A DNA stretch of 64,000 nucleotides, from positions 124,001 to 188,000 of the forward strand of contig NZ_FNQR01000001.1 in the NCBI RefSeq assembly GCF_900107755.1, written 5' to 3'. Below are positions 1 through 7,670 of this stretch, in pieces. The DNA is from Thalassobacillus cyri. GTDB lineage: Bacteria; Bacillota; Bacilli; Bacillales; Halobacillaceae. The notes below the pieces were generated by a model. That model was given only the letters and a program-made list of their open reading frames with translations, had not been told where the DNA came from and searched no databases. How positions within the stretch are numbered: the stretch's first letter is position 1; every line of letters starts with the position of its first letter. A program made the translations under genes and the position numbers.

Positions 1-1
1 T

Positions 2-25
2 GCCAGTGTCAAGAAGGTTCATTAA
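2..25 (+). CDS. 3' end of an upstream gene, possibly the ECF substrate-binding (S) subunit
   Basis: Frame 2 is open from the window edge and stops at 23-25, giving the tail ASVKKVH. The stop is 35 nt before the EcfT start, with an AAAGGAGG site (46-53) between. ECF S components are usually encoded next to the T and A subunits and none is present downstream, so this could be its end. Seven residues cannot identify it. Confidence 0.3.
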   Translation, partial: ASVKKVH

Positions 26-60
26 GCAATCACACGCAACAAGGCAAAGGAGGAAAATAT

Positions 61-954
61 ATGAATAGTTTGTACATGCCGAAAGATAGTCTGATCCATA
101 GCCTGGATCCAAGGACGAAGATGTTGTTTGTTGTATTTGTTGTCGCAAGTTCGTTCATCCTTAATGATCCTGCCTTACAGCTTGTTTTTCTGGTAGCGTT
201 GTTTCCATTGGTGGTCATGGCGAAAGTAGTAAAACCGTACCTCATCTCGATTCAGTTTTTACTGCTGTTCGCCGTACTGATCATGACAGTGCATGGCATC
301 TATAACCCGATTGGAGTCACTCCGGTTTTTGAAATTTTCGGAGGCCTGACCTTTAAATATGAATCGATGGTCTACGCATCTGTCATGTCCTTCCGGATTC
401 TGGTTATCGGTACCGCCGCCGTGTTATTCGTCATGACAACCCACCCATCCGATATGGCGTCGGCACTTGTAAAGTGGAAAGTCCCTCACTCGTTCGCGTT
501 TATATTATTATCAACCTTTCAGATCATCCCCATCATTGCCAGGGAAGCCAAAATCGTCATGGAAGCCCAGCAGGCAAGGTGCCTGGATGTGAAAGGAAGC
601 CTCATACAACGTGTTAAAAATCTGGTTCCGATGTTCGCCCCCCTTTTTATTATTACATTCATGAAAGTGCATCAGCTATCCTACGTGCTCGAATGCCGTG
701 CATTCAGTCGTAAGGGAGAAAAGACAAGCCTTCGCGAAACGAAAATTGGTTCACTTGACTATACCTTCCTCTTAGGAATGCTAGGGTTCCTGGCATTTGA
801 AATTTATTTAAAATTATTCATGATGGGATCACTACAGCTTACGACTGATGCTTTGCTCACCTACTCATTGTTCGGAACATGGATCGTATTTGGATTCATG
901 ATCATCAAATTTGTGGTGAAACAATTTCAGGGAAAGATCGGAGGGGCTAACTGA
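61..954 (+). CDS. ecfT: ECF transporter transmembrane subunit EcfT
   Basis: The 297-residue membrane protein couples ATP hydrolysis to the S component of an energy-coupling-factor importer. It has hydrophobic segments in the first 130 residues and near the C-terminus, with a polar cytoplasmic region between. The two Ala-Arg-type coupling motifs that dock into the ATPases are visible: AQQARCLDVKG at about 169-179 and ECRAFSRKG at about 211-219. AAAGGAGG lies 7 nt before the ATG. The stop overlaps the start of the next ATPase, so translation is probably coupled. The substrate is unknown because the S subunit is outside the window. The purine-salvage genes downstream suggest a nucleoside or deoxynucleoside. 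Confidence 0.88.
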   Translation: MNSLYMPKDSLIHSLDPRTKMLFVVFVVASSFILNDPALQLVFLVALFPLVVMAKVVKPYLISIQFLLLFAVLIMTVHGIYNPIGVTPVFEIFGGLTFKYESMVYASVMSFRILVIGTAAVLFVMTTHPSDMASALVKWKVPHSFAFILLSTFQIIPIIAREAKIVMEAQQARCLDVKGSLIQRVKNLVPMFAPLFIITFMKVHQLSYVLECRAFSRKGEKTSLRETKIGSLDYTFLLGMLGFLAFEIYLKLFMMGSLQLTTDALLTYSLFGTWIVFGFMIIKFVVKQFQGKIGGAN

Positions 955-1802
955 TGGCAGCAAAAGCAATAGAAGTGAACAATCTGACCTTCAGCTATCC
1001 GGACACCGATGAGCCGGTATTGAAAGATATCAATTTTTCTATTAACCATGGGGAAATTCTCGGTATCATCGGACCAACAGGAGCAGGAAAATCAACGCTC
1101 GCCATGTGCGTGAATGGACTGGTTCCACAAGTCATCAATGGAGAGATGGAAGGAACGGTAAAAGTGAATGGCTCTGAGGTAAGTGAAAGTTCGGTTGCCA
1201 AAATGTCGGAGGATGTCGGCTTCGTTTTCCAGGAACCGGAGAACCAATTGAGTCAGATGACAATTGAAGAAGAAGTAGCATTCGGAATGGGAAATCTGGG
1301 AGTTCCAAGAGATGACATGCGTGTCCGGATTACAGATGCTCTTGAGCAGGTCGGTTTGACCGGTTTTGAAAAAAGAAGTCCTTTGGCGTTATCTGGCGGC
1401 CAGCAGCAAAGGCTTGCGATTGCAGCCGTGCTGGCGATGCGGCCTTCGATCATGATTATGGACGAGCCAACTTCGATGCTTGATCCGAAAGGAAAAAATG
1501 AAGTGTATGATGTCTTGAAAAACCTGAAAGATTATGGGATGACCGGCATTATCATCGACCATGAAGTAGAGCGTATCGCCGCATACTGCGACAAAGTCCT
1601 TGTCCTATATGAAGGAGAAGTACAAATGTTTGCTCCTTCCGAAGAAGTATTTACAAATATTAAAAAAATGCATGAGCTTACTCTTAATGCTCCTCAAGTT
1701 ACGGAGTTTCTGAGCAGCTATAATCAGGCTTTTGGCAAAGATGTAAAGTTGTCTACGACATTGGAAGAAGCAGTTGACAATTTTGAAAGCGTATGCAAAT
1801 AA
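954..1802 (+). CDS. ecfA1: ECF transporter ATP-binding protein A1
   Basis: This is one of two ABC ATPases of the ECF module (282 aa). Walker A GPTGAGKST is at 40-48, the Q-loop at about 93, a perfect signature LSGGQQQR at 146-153 and Walker B IMIMDEPT at 166-173. It has the C-terminal extension usual for ECF ATPases. Its ATG overlaps the ecfT stop and ecfA2 follows after 19 nt. With an intact signature it should supply one complete half of the composite ATP site, which matters because its partner's signature is altered. Confidence 0.9.
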   Translation: MAAKAIEVNNLTFSYPDTDEPVLKDINFSINHGEILGIIGPTGAGKSTLAMCVNGLVPQVINGEMEGTVKVNGSEVSESSVAKMSEDVGFVFQEPENQLSQMTIEEEVAFGMGNLGVPRDDMRVRITDALEQVGLTGFEKRSPLALSGGQQQRLAIAAVLAMRPSIMIMDEPTSMLDPKGKNEVYDVLKNLKDYGMTGIIIDHEVERIAAYCDKVLVLYEGEVQMFAPSEEVFTNIKKMHELTLNAPQVTEFLSSYNQAFGKDVKLSTTLEEAVDNFESVCK

Positions 1803-1821
1803 ACACATGGAGGTGAAGTGA

Positions 1822-2670
1822 GTGGAACCATATATCTCAGTGAAAAATGTCTCTCATAAGTACCCGAACGGCGTGACTGCCATCAAAGATATTAACCTCG
1901 ACATTCACGAAGGAGAAGTGGTAGCTATCCTTGGCAGTAACGGATCCGGCAAAACAACACTCGTCAAACATTTCAATGGCCTGCTCAAACCTACCAAAGG
2001 CGAGATAACGGTAGGTACGATGAATACCAAAAAAGAGAGGATTTCGAAGCTGTCCAGCCGGGTCGGTTATGTATTTCAGAATCCAAATCACCAGACATTC
2101 CTCCCATCGGTCAAGCAAGAATTGGCTTACGGTTGTAAAAATCTGAAGATGACGGAAGAGGATATAGAAACGCGTGTCCAAAAGGCGATCGATCTCTTTC
2201 GGCTGGAAGACCGCTTGGATGATAACCCGTTTGATTTGAATTCGAGCCAGCGGAAAGAAGTGGCGATGGCGTCAATCATGGCGGTATCACCGAAAGTGAT
2301 CGTCCTGGACGAGCCGACTACCGGACAGGATCACAAAGGATGCAAGCGGGTGCTCGAGCTGGTACGGATGTTCCAGAGAGAAGGGCATATCGTTGTACTC
2401 ATCACCCACGACATGCACCTGATTGGGGAACTAAACTGTCGGACGGTGGTCATGAATCAAAGCGAGAAGATCGCAGACGATCACGCAAGTGTTGTGTTTT
2501 CGGATAAAGGCATTATGGAGGAAGCCGGGCTGCAGCCACCGCAGATAACCCAGTTTGCCAATCAAATTACTAACCTGGATGAAATGAAAACCTATTTAAC
2601 CGTCGAATCAATCATTGAATGGATGAAAGCGAATAAAGAGGAGGATGTAAAAGTTGGTACAGGATCTTAA
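1822..2670 (+). CDS. ecfA2: ECF transporter ATP-binding protein A2 with altered signature motif
   Basis: The second ECF ATPase (282 aa) starts at GTG 1822 with GGAGGTGAAG 5' of it. Walker A GSNGSGKTT is at 38-46, the Q-loop in VFQNPNH near 84-90, and Walker B VIVLDEPTTGQD at about 159-170. The ABC signature, normally LSGGQ, reads LNSSQRKE at about 139-146, so one composite ATP site is probably asymmetric or weak. The 3' end overlaps the phosphorylase gene by 17 nt. It pairs with EcfA1 and EcfT. It is not obviously a pseudogene because all other motifs are intact. Confidence 0.88.
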   Translation: MEPYISVKNVSHKYPNGVTAIKDINLDIHEGEVVAILGSNGSGKTTLVKHFNGLLKPTKGEITVGTMNTKKERISKLSSRVGYVFQNPNHQTFLPSVKQELAYGCKNLKMTEEDIETRVQKAIDLFRLEDRLDDNPFDLNSSQRKEVAMASIMAVSPKVIVLDEPTTGQDHKGCKRVLELVRMFQREGHIVVLITHDMHLIGELNCRTVVMNQSEKIADDHASVVFSDKGIMEEAGLQPPQITQFANQITNLDEMKTYLTVESIIEWMKANKEEDVKVGTGS

Positions 2671-3514
2671 ATGGAAAGCTAAAGCAGATCGACCAGAGAA
2701 CGCCGATCAATCACAATACCATATCCGTTGTCGCCCGGGTGATGTGGAGAAATATGTACTATTGCCAGGGGATCCAGAGCGAGTCGGGCAAATGGCGGCA
2801 TTGTGGGAGGAAAAACGGCATGTCGCTACCTATCGGGAGCATGTGACCTATACCGGAAAAGTTGGAGGCGTTGGTATTTCTGCTTGTTCTACAGGGGCAG
2901 GCGGGCCATCAACCGCAAGTGCGTTAGAAGAACTCGCTGAAATTGGCGCCGAAACATTCATTCGCGTAGGCACTTGCGGAGCCATGCAGGAAAACATTGA
3001 ACCTGGTGACTTGATCATCTGTGCCGGAGCGGTCCGTTACGACGGGACAAGCGACCAGTACGTCGATCATAAATATCCTGCCATCGCGAACCAGGAAGTC
3101 GTGATGGCACTGATCGAAGCGGCAGAACGCATTGGTGCGACTTATCACGTCGGAATCGGTTATACTGCAGCATCCTTCTTCTGCGGCCAGGGAAGATCCG
3201 GGTTTAACAACTACAGGCAAAGCTGGATGGAAACCATTATGGAAGATATGCAAAAAGCCGGTGTATTGAATTTTGAGATGGAAGCCTCAACTGTGCTGAC
3301 ACTAAGCAGCCTGTTCAACCTGAGAGCAGGTGCCGTGTTTACAGTAGTAGCCAACCGGGTGAAAGATGAATTTGAATACAAAGGGGAAGGCGTAGCCCAA
3401 TCGATCGCTGTTGCTACAGAAGCGACGAAGATACTGAACGAATGGGATGAATTGAAAAAACGCTCAGGAAAACCTTACTTTTTCCCTTCATTATTACAGC
3501 AAGCCCAAAAATAG
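2654..3514 (+). CDS. nucleoside phosphorylase, uridine-phosphorylase-like
   Basis: This 286-residue member of the PNP/UDP family cleaves nucleosides with phosphate to base plus (deoxy)ribose-1-phosphate. Family motifs are LPGDPERV (37-44), STGAGGPS (79-86), RVGTCGA (104-110) and the sugar-binding FEMEAS near residue 205. It starts at TTG 2654, inside the end of ecfA2, with AAAGAGGAGG upstream; no other start gives the full N-terminus. Base specificity cannot be read from sequence. A second phosphorylase of the MTA type follows 15 nt later, so the operon probably handles more than one nucleoside or needs both 6-amino and 6-oxo substrates cleaved. Confidence 0.82.
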   Translation: MVQDLKWKAKADRPENADQSQYHIRCRPGDVEKYVLLPGDPERVGQMAALWEEKRHVATYREHVTYTGKVGGVGISACSTGAGGPSTASALEELAEIGAETFIRVGTCGAMQENIEPGDLIICAGAVRYDGTSDQYVDHKYPAIANQEVVMALIEAAERIGATYHVGIGYTAASFFCGQGRSGFNNYRQSWMETIMEDMQKAGVLNFEMEASTVLTLSSLFNLRAGAVFTVVANRVKDEFEYKGEGVAQSIAVATEATKILNEWDELKKRSGKPYFFPSLLQQAQK

Positions 3515-3529
3515 ATTAGGAGGAATACT

Positions 3530-4330
3530 ATGAAAATCGGTATTATCGGAGGAACAGGTTTTTATAATTTAGTAGATGATATGAAAGAAAGAACAGTGAC
3601 AACTGAATATGGGGATGCCATCGTCTATGAAGGCGAACATGCTGGAAAGGAAATCTACTTTTTGCCAAGGCACGGTAAGACACATGACAGCCTGGCACAT
3701 CAAATTAATTACCGCGCTAACATGATGGCGCTAAAGCAGCTGGACATTGATCATGTCATTGCGATGTGTGCGGTCGGATCACTGAACCCGGAAATTCCCG
3801 TTGGGAAACTGGCGCTGCTTGATCAGTTCTATGATGCTACGACTAACCGCATTAATACTTACGATAAATATTCCGTAGAAATCACACAGCCATATTGTCC
3901 TGATCTAAATCAGACGTTTAAGAATGCAGCGGAAACATTAGATATCGACTTAGTACCGAAAGCGAACTATGTCTGTGTCGATGGTCCACGATATGAGACA
4001 GCACTGGAAATTCAGTTGTACAAGCAATGGGGAATGGATGTCGTAGGCATGACGAATGCAACCGAAGCTATTTTAGCCCGTGAGCTTGGCCTGGCCTATG
4101 CCGTGGTAGTCATCTCTACTGACCTCGCGGCGGGTACAACGGATGTGCCACCTGATCTTGATACCCATAAAAATGTCGTCAAAGATAATCAGGAAAAAAT
4201 CAAGGAGCTATTCTTGAAAACAGTAGAACTGGCGACAGACGACAAGCCATCGATTGCCCATGAAGCATATGAACGGGCGCTGGCAGCACGGGCGGAAAAG
4301 CTGAAAAAAGCACAAGTAACAAACGCGTAG
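3530..4330 (+). CDS. mtnP: S-methyl-5'-thioadenosine phosphorylase family protein
   Basis: The protein (266 aa) is a trimeric PNP-fold phosphorylase of the MTAP branch. The N-terminal IGGTGFYNL, RHGKTHDSLAHQINYRANM, CVDGPRYET and GMTNATEA are all family landmarks. The base-binding segment is STDLAAG; an Asp at this place is typical of enzymes that take 6-aminopurines, though that is a family inference. AGGAGG precedes the ATG. In a usual methionine salvage context mtnP would accompany mtnK/mtnA and dioxygenase genes; here it is followed by a deaminase, an aldolase and an MtnA-like isomerase. 5'-Deoxyadenosine, MTA or adenosine are possible substrates. Confidence 0.82.
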   Translation: MKIGIIGGTGFYNLVDDMKERTVTTEYGDAIVYEGEHAGKEIYFLPRHGKTHDSLAHQINYRANMMALKQLDIDHVIAMCAVGSLNPEIPVGKLALLDQFYDATTNRINTYDKYSVEITQPYCPDLNQTFKNAAETLDIDLVPKANYVCVDGPRYETALEIQLYKQWGMDVVGMTNATEAILARELGLAYAVVVISTDLAAGTTDVPPDLDTHKNVVKDNQEKIKELFLKTVELATDDKPSIAHEAYERALAARAEKLKKAQVTNA

Positions 4331-4335
4331 GGGCC

Positions 4336-5754
4336 ATGAGTGTTCTTATAAAAAATGCGGAAATGGTAACGATGGATGACCAGCGGGTGGCAACTGGCAA
4401 TTTGCTGATCGAAGATGGCAAAATCAAGCATGTTTTTCCGGAAGGAGAGCTGCCAGCCTTCTGTCACGCAACGGAAGTGTTCAATGCGGAAGGAAAGCTA
4501 GTGATTCCTGGCATGACAAATGCCCACTACCACTCTTATTCCAATCTATTAAAGGGGACGGAAAGCACCTACCCGCTTGAAGTCTGGTCCCTGTTCACCG
4601 TTGCTTACGGACACTCGCTGTCGGATGAAGATATCCATGATGCTGTCCTGTTAGGTGCCGCGGAGATGATTCGAAACGGCATCACAGGCTGCATCGATCA
4701 TTTCCCGCATTTTTCGAAAGCAGAAGCCGCATTGGAAGCTTACCAAAAGTCCAAAATGCATGTCGCTTTTGCACCGATGCTTCATGATGTTCCAGATTAC
4801 GAGTTTTTGCAGATAGACTTTCCAGATACTATCAAACAAAAGTTTGCTGCTTCGAAACCACCGACACCGGAACGTATGAAAGGTTTTTATGAAGATTTAA
4901 TCAATCGGTGGCACAGAAAAAACGAGCGGATTCAGATTATGGTCGGACCGAATGCACCGCAGCGGTGCAGCCGGGAAATGCTTCGAATATGCAGGGAACT
5001 TAGTGAATTATACGACCTGAATGTCCATACCCATTTACTGGAAACGTATATCCAACACGATTACGGTATGAAAGCCTACAAAAAAGGTATTATCGGTCAT
5101 CTTGACCGCGCAGGCTTGCTAAACGAACGTTTATCCGCGGCTCATGCGGTTTGGCTTGCACCCGATGAAATCGATTTGTTGAAAGACCGAGGCGTATCCA
5201 TCATCCATAACCCTGCCAGTAATATGATTTTAGGAAGTGGTACAGCTCCGATTATGACATATATGGAGAAAGGCATGCCAGTAAGTCTTGGTACCGACGC
5301 CAGCAACTGCGGGACAAGCCATACCTTATTCGAAAAGATGAGACTGGCGCTAATGATGCAGCGTAACAACGCTTCCGAATATAAGTGGTGGCTGACAGCA
5401 CACGACATGCTTGAAATGGGGATCTGCCAGGGAGCGGCAATGATGCCAGGCAGGCGGGGTAAAATAAAAGTCGGTTATGATGCGGATCTTGTTTTTATCG
5501 ATAAAAATAGCCCTACATGGGCGACTGTTAATAATACTCATGAACAACTGGTCTTCCATGAAAATGGCCAATCGATTGAGTCAGTGATGATCAAAGGCGA
5601 ATGGGTCATGCGCGAGCGTAAAATCGTATCCTTTAATGAAGGAGAAGTGATCGACCGGGTGCGGAGGCGTTCTGCCTACCGACAGGAAAGCACTGCGGAA
5701 GCCTTAGCATTCGCTGAAGAACAGCAACCGTTTTTTGAAGCGATTTATAAATGA
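4336..5754 (+). CDS. amidohydrolase, SAH/MTA/5'-deoxyadenosine-type deaminase
   Basis: The 472-residue protein belongs to the ATZ/TRZ amidohydrolase family that includes S-adenosylhomocysteine, methylthioadenosine and 5'-deoxyadenosine deaminases. The metal site is complete: H64 and H66 in NAHYHSYSN, H231/H233 in VHTHLLET, H270 in SAAHAVW and D321 in LGTDASN. It starts 5 nt after the MTAP-like gene. The likely reaction is conversion of the adenine nucleoside to its inosine counterpart before phosphorolysis. Related deaminases act on guanine or 8-oxoguanine, so the exact base remains open. Placement between phosphorylases and sugar-phosphate enzymes favours a nucleoside. Confidence 0.75.
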   Translation: MSVLIKNAEMVTMDDQRVATGNLLIEDGKIKHVFPEGELPAFCHATEVFNAEGKLVIPGMTNAHYHSYSNLLKGTESTYPLEVWSLFTVAYGHSLSDEDIHDAVLLGAAEMIRNGITGCIDHFPHFSKAEAALEAYQKSKMHVAFAPMLHDVPDYEFLQIDFPDTIKQKFAASKPPTPERMKGFYEDLINRWHRKNERIQIMVGPNAPQRCSREMLRICRELSELYDLNVHTHLLETYIQHDYGMKAYKKGIIGHLDRAGLLNERLSAAHAVWLAPDEIDLLKDRGVSIIHNPASNMILGSGTAPIMTYMEKGMPVSLGTDASNCGTSHTLFEKMRLALMMQRNNASEYKWWLTAHDMLEMGICQGAAMMPGRRGKIKVGYDADLVFIDKNSPTWATVNNTHEQLVFHENGQSIESVMIKGEWVMRERKIVSFNEGEVIDRVRRRSAYRQESTAEALAFAEEQQPFFEAIYK

Positions 5755-5769
5755 AGAGGAGGAATCACC

Positions 5770-6372
5770 ATGTCACTAGATTTGTTGAAAAAAGAATTAG
5801 AGTACGTCTCCCATAAAGTCTATCAAAAAGGCTATACCCAGGCGACGGGCGGAAACATCAGCGTAAGAATTCCTGGTACGGATAACGTTTTAATCAAGCG
5901 AAGCGGTATCAGTTTAGGTGAAGTAAGCCGTGAAGACGCATTGATCGTCAATATGGAAGGCGAAGTGGTCGAGGGTCAGGGAAAGCCGTCGAAAGAAATC
6001 GGCTTTCACTTAGGTATCTATAAAGTACGCCCCGATGTCAATGCAGTCGTTCACTGCCATCCGAATTATGCTATTGGTTATGCCTGCCTCGGCATGGAAC
6101 TTCCACTTCCAACCGTGACCGCGAGAAAACTTCTCGGACATGTTCCTGTCACTGATGTAGCACCTTCCGGATCAAAAGAACTGGCCCAGCATGTTACGGA
6201 CGTATTCACCCAGTACCCTGATATTAAAATCTCTTTAATGAAAGACCATGGCGTCTGCTCAGTTGGCCCGACTCTTGAGGCTGCTTATAATGTGGTGGAT
6301 CTCGCGGAAGCCACAGCGAAACAGGCGTTCATTCTATCTCAGCTGCAGGCGAATGTAGCAGTCACCAGCTAA
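5770..6372 (+). CDS. class II aldolase (ribulose- or 5-deoxyribulose-1-phosphate / fuculose-phosphate type)
   Basis: This zinc-dependent class II aldolase/adducin protein (200 aa) resembles L-fuculose-1-phosphate aldolase and the DrdB/Ald2 enzymes of 5'-deoxynucleoside salvage. E76 in KPSKEIGFH is the candidate catalytic acid; H95 and H97 (VHCHPN) and H160 (MKDHGV) are the zinc ligands. GAGGAGG lies upstream of the ATG. With the isomerase next to it, the expected split is ribulose-1-P to DHAP plus glycolaldehyde, or 5-deoxyribulose-1-P to DHAP plus acetaldehyde. Methylthioribulose-1-P dehydratase (MtnB) shares this fold and is the main alternative. Confidence 0.78.
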   Translation: MSLDLLKKELEYVSHKVYQKGYTQATGGNISVRIPGTDNVLIKRSGISLGEVSREDALIVNMEGEVVEGQGKPSKEIGFHLGIYKVRPDVNAVVHCHPNYAIGYACLGMELPLPTVTARKLLGHVPVTDVAPSGSKELAQHVTDVFTQYPDIKISLMKDHGVCSVGPTLEAAYNVVDLAEATAKQAFILSQLQANVAVTS

Positions 6373-6391
6373 TAACGGAGGGAGGAATACG

Positions 6392-7456
6392 ATGCGACTA
6401 ATCGAAGAACTAGCCAATCGTCACCGGCAGTCTGAACTCGCTTTGCCGATCTGGTTTGAAAACGGAACATTGAAACTGCTTGATCAATTAAAGCTTCCTT
6501 TTGAAGAGGAAATCCAGTCAATAGCATCCATAGAGGAACTGGCCGAGGCAATCCGTTCGATGATGATTCGTGGCTCAGGAGCCATTGGGCTTTGTGGGGC
6601 TTATGGTGTTTACCTGGCAGCTTACGAGTCAAAAGGGGATGTAGAAAAGATCCGCCAGGCAGGTGACTTATTGAAAAGCACCCGTCCTACTGCTGTTAAC
6701 TTAATGAAGACAGTTGATGAAATGGTGGCCACAGCTGAATCGACTCAAGGTGATGTTGAAGCACTTGAACAGAAAGCAGTAGAAATCATTGAGCGCCAGC
6801 TGGAATTTGAATACCAGCTCGGTAAATATGGCGCAGAATTGATTGAAGACGGCGATACCATTATGACTCACTGTCATTCGGGAGCCCTTGGAGGTGCCGG
6901 CTACGGCGGCAGAGCTTTATCGGTCATCCGGGCAGCCCATGAACAAGGGAAGAATATTCACGTATTCACCTGTGAAACCCGTCCGTACCTTCAGGGTGCC
7001 AGAATCACAGCCTACGAGCTGAAAAAGTTTGGTATTCCACATACATTAATTACCGATAACATGTCCGGGTTCTGTATGTCCACCGGAAAAATAGACAAAA
7101 TCGTGGTCGGATCCGATCGGGTTTCAGCTAATGGGGATCTCGCTAATAAAGTAGGCACTTATATGCACGCGCTCGCTGCCAAAGAAAACGGCATCCCATT
7201 CTACACGGCCACCTCCAGTCACACGATTGATTTTAATACACCATCGGGGGATGCGATTGAAGTGGAAATGCGAAACGCCGATGAAGTGACAAAAATCAAG
7301 GGAGTGCGTATCGCACCTGAAGGTACCAATGCGCTGTATCCATCCTTTGATATTACACCGAATAAGCTCATTTCTGGAATCATTACGGAAACAGGCGTCA
7401 TCACTGCACCTTTTGAGCAAAATTTAAACAGATTAAATAAAAAAGTGAACGTCTAG
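6392..7456 (+). CDS. MtnA-like aldose-1-phosphate isomerase (eIF2B/MtnA family)
   Basis: The 354-residue protein has the full set of motifs of methylthioribose-1-phosphate isomerase and DrdI: RGSGAIG (60-66), THCHSGA with the catalytic Cys at 161, ETRPYLQGARITAYEL, ITDNM and GSDRVSANGD with the catalytic Asp at 242. It converts an aldose-1-phosphate to the ketose-1-phosphate. GGAGGGAGG precedes the ATG. THCHSG replaces the THCNAG usual in MtnA, which may mark a different C5 substituent (OH or H instead of methylthio). In this operon it links the phosphorylases to the aldolase. Confidence 0.8.
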   Translation: MRLIEELANRHRQSELALPIWFENGTLKLLDQLKLPFEEEIQSIASIEELAEAIRSMMIRGSGAIGLCGAYGVYLAAYESKGDVEKIRQAGDLLKSTRPTAVNLMKTVDEMVATAESTQGDVEALEQKAVEIIERQLEFEYQLGKYGAELIEDGDTIMTHCHSGALGGAGYGGRALSVIRAAHEQGKNIHVFTCETRPYLQGARITAYELKKFGIPHTLITDNMSGFCMSTGKIDKIVVGSDRVSANGDLANKVGTYMHALAAKENGIPFYTATSSHTIDFNTPSGDAIEVEMRNADEVTKIKGVRIAPEGTNALYPSFDITPNKLISGIITETGVITAPFEQNLNRLNKKVNV

Positions 7457-7475
7457 CTGGGAGGAGGTCTGCCTG

Positions 7476-7646
7476 ATGGTAAGAGAAGCAGTACTTGCTT
7501 TGATCGCCGGAATGGTCATAGGTATAGTATTTAAGCTGATCAAACTTCCCCTGCCGGCACCTCCTGTGCTAGCCGGTGTGCTGGGTGTGGCAGGTGTGTA
7601 TGTCGGGGGAAGGATTGTCGAAGCTTTTCTAGTAAGGTTCCATTAA
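7476..7646 (+). CDS. XapX (DUF1427) small membrane protein
   Basis: This 56-residue ORF has a good site (GGGAGGAGG, 7459-7467) before ATG 7476. It shows two hydrophobic stretches around LPLPAPPVLAGVLG and a GVYVGG tail, which is the XapX/DUF1427 pattern. It fits between the isomerase (20 nt upstream) and malate synthase G (25 nt downstream), so it is part of the operon. XapX proteins often neighbour xanthosine or other metabolite transport genes, but their function is not established. Confidence 0.7.
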   Translation: MVREAVLALIAGMVIGIVFKLIKLPLPAPPVLAGVLGVAGVYVGGRIVEAFLVRFH

Positions 7647-7670
7647 CTAGTTTTAAAAGGAGGATGATGG

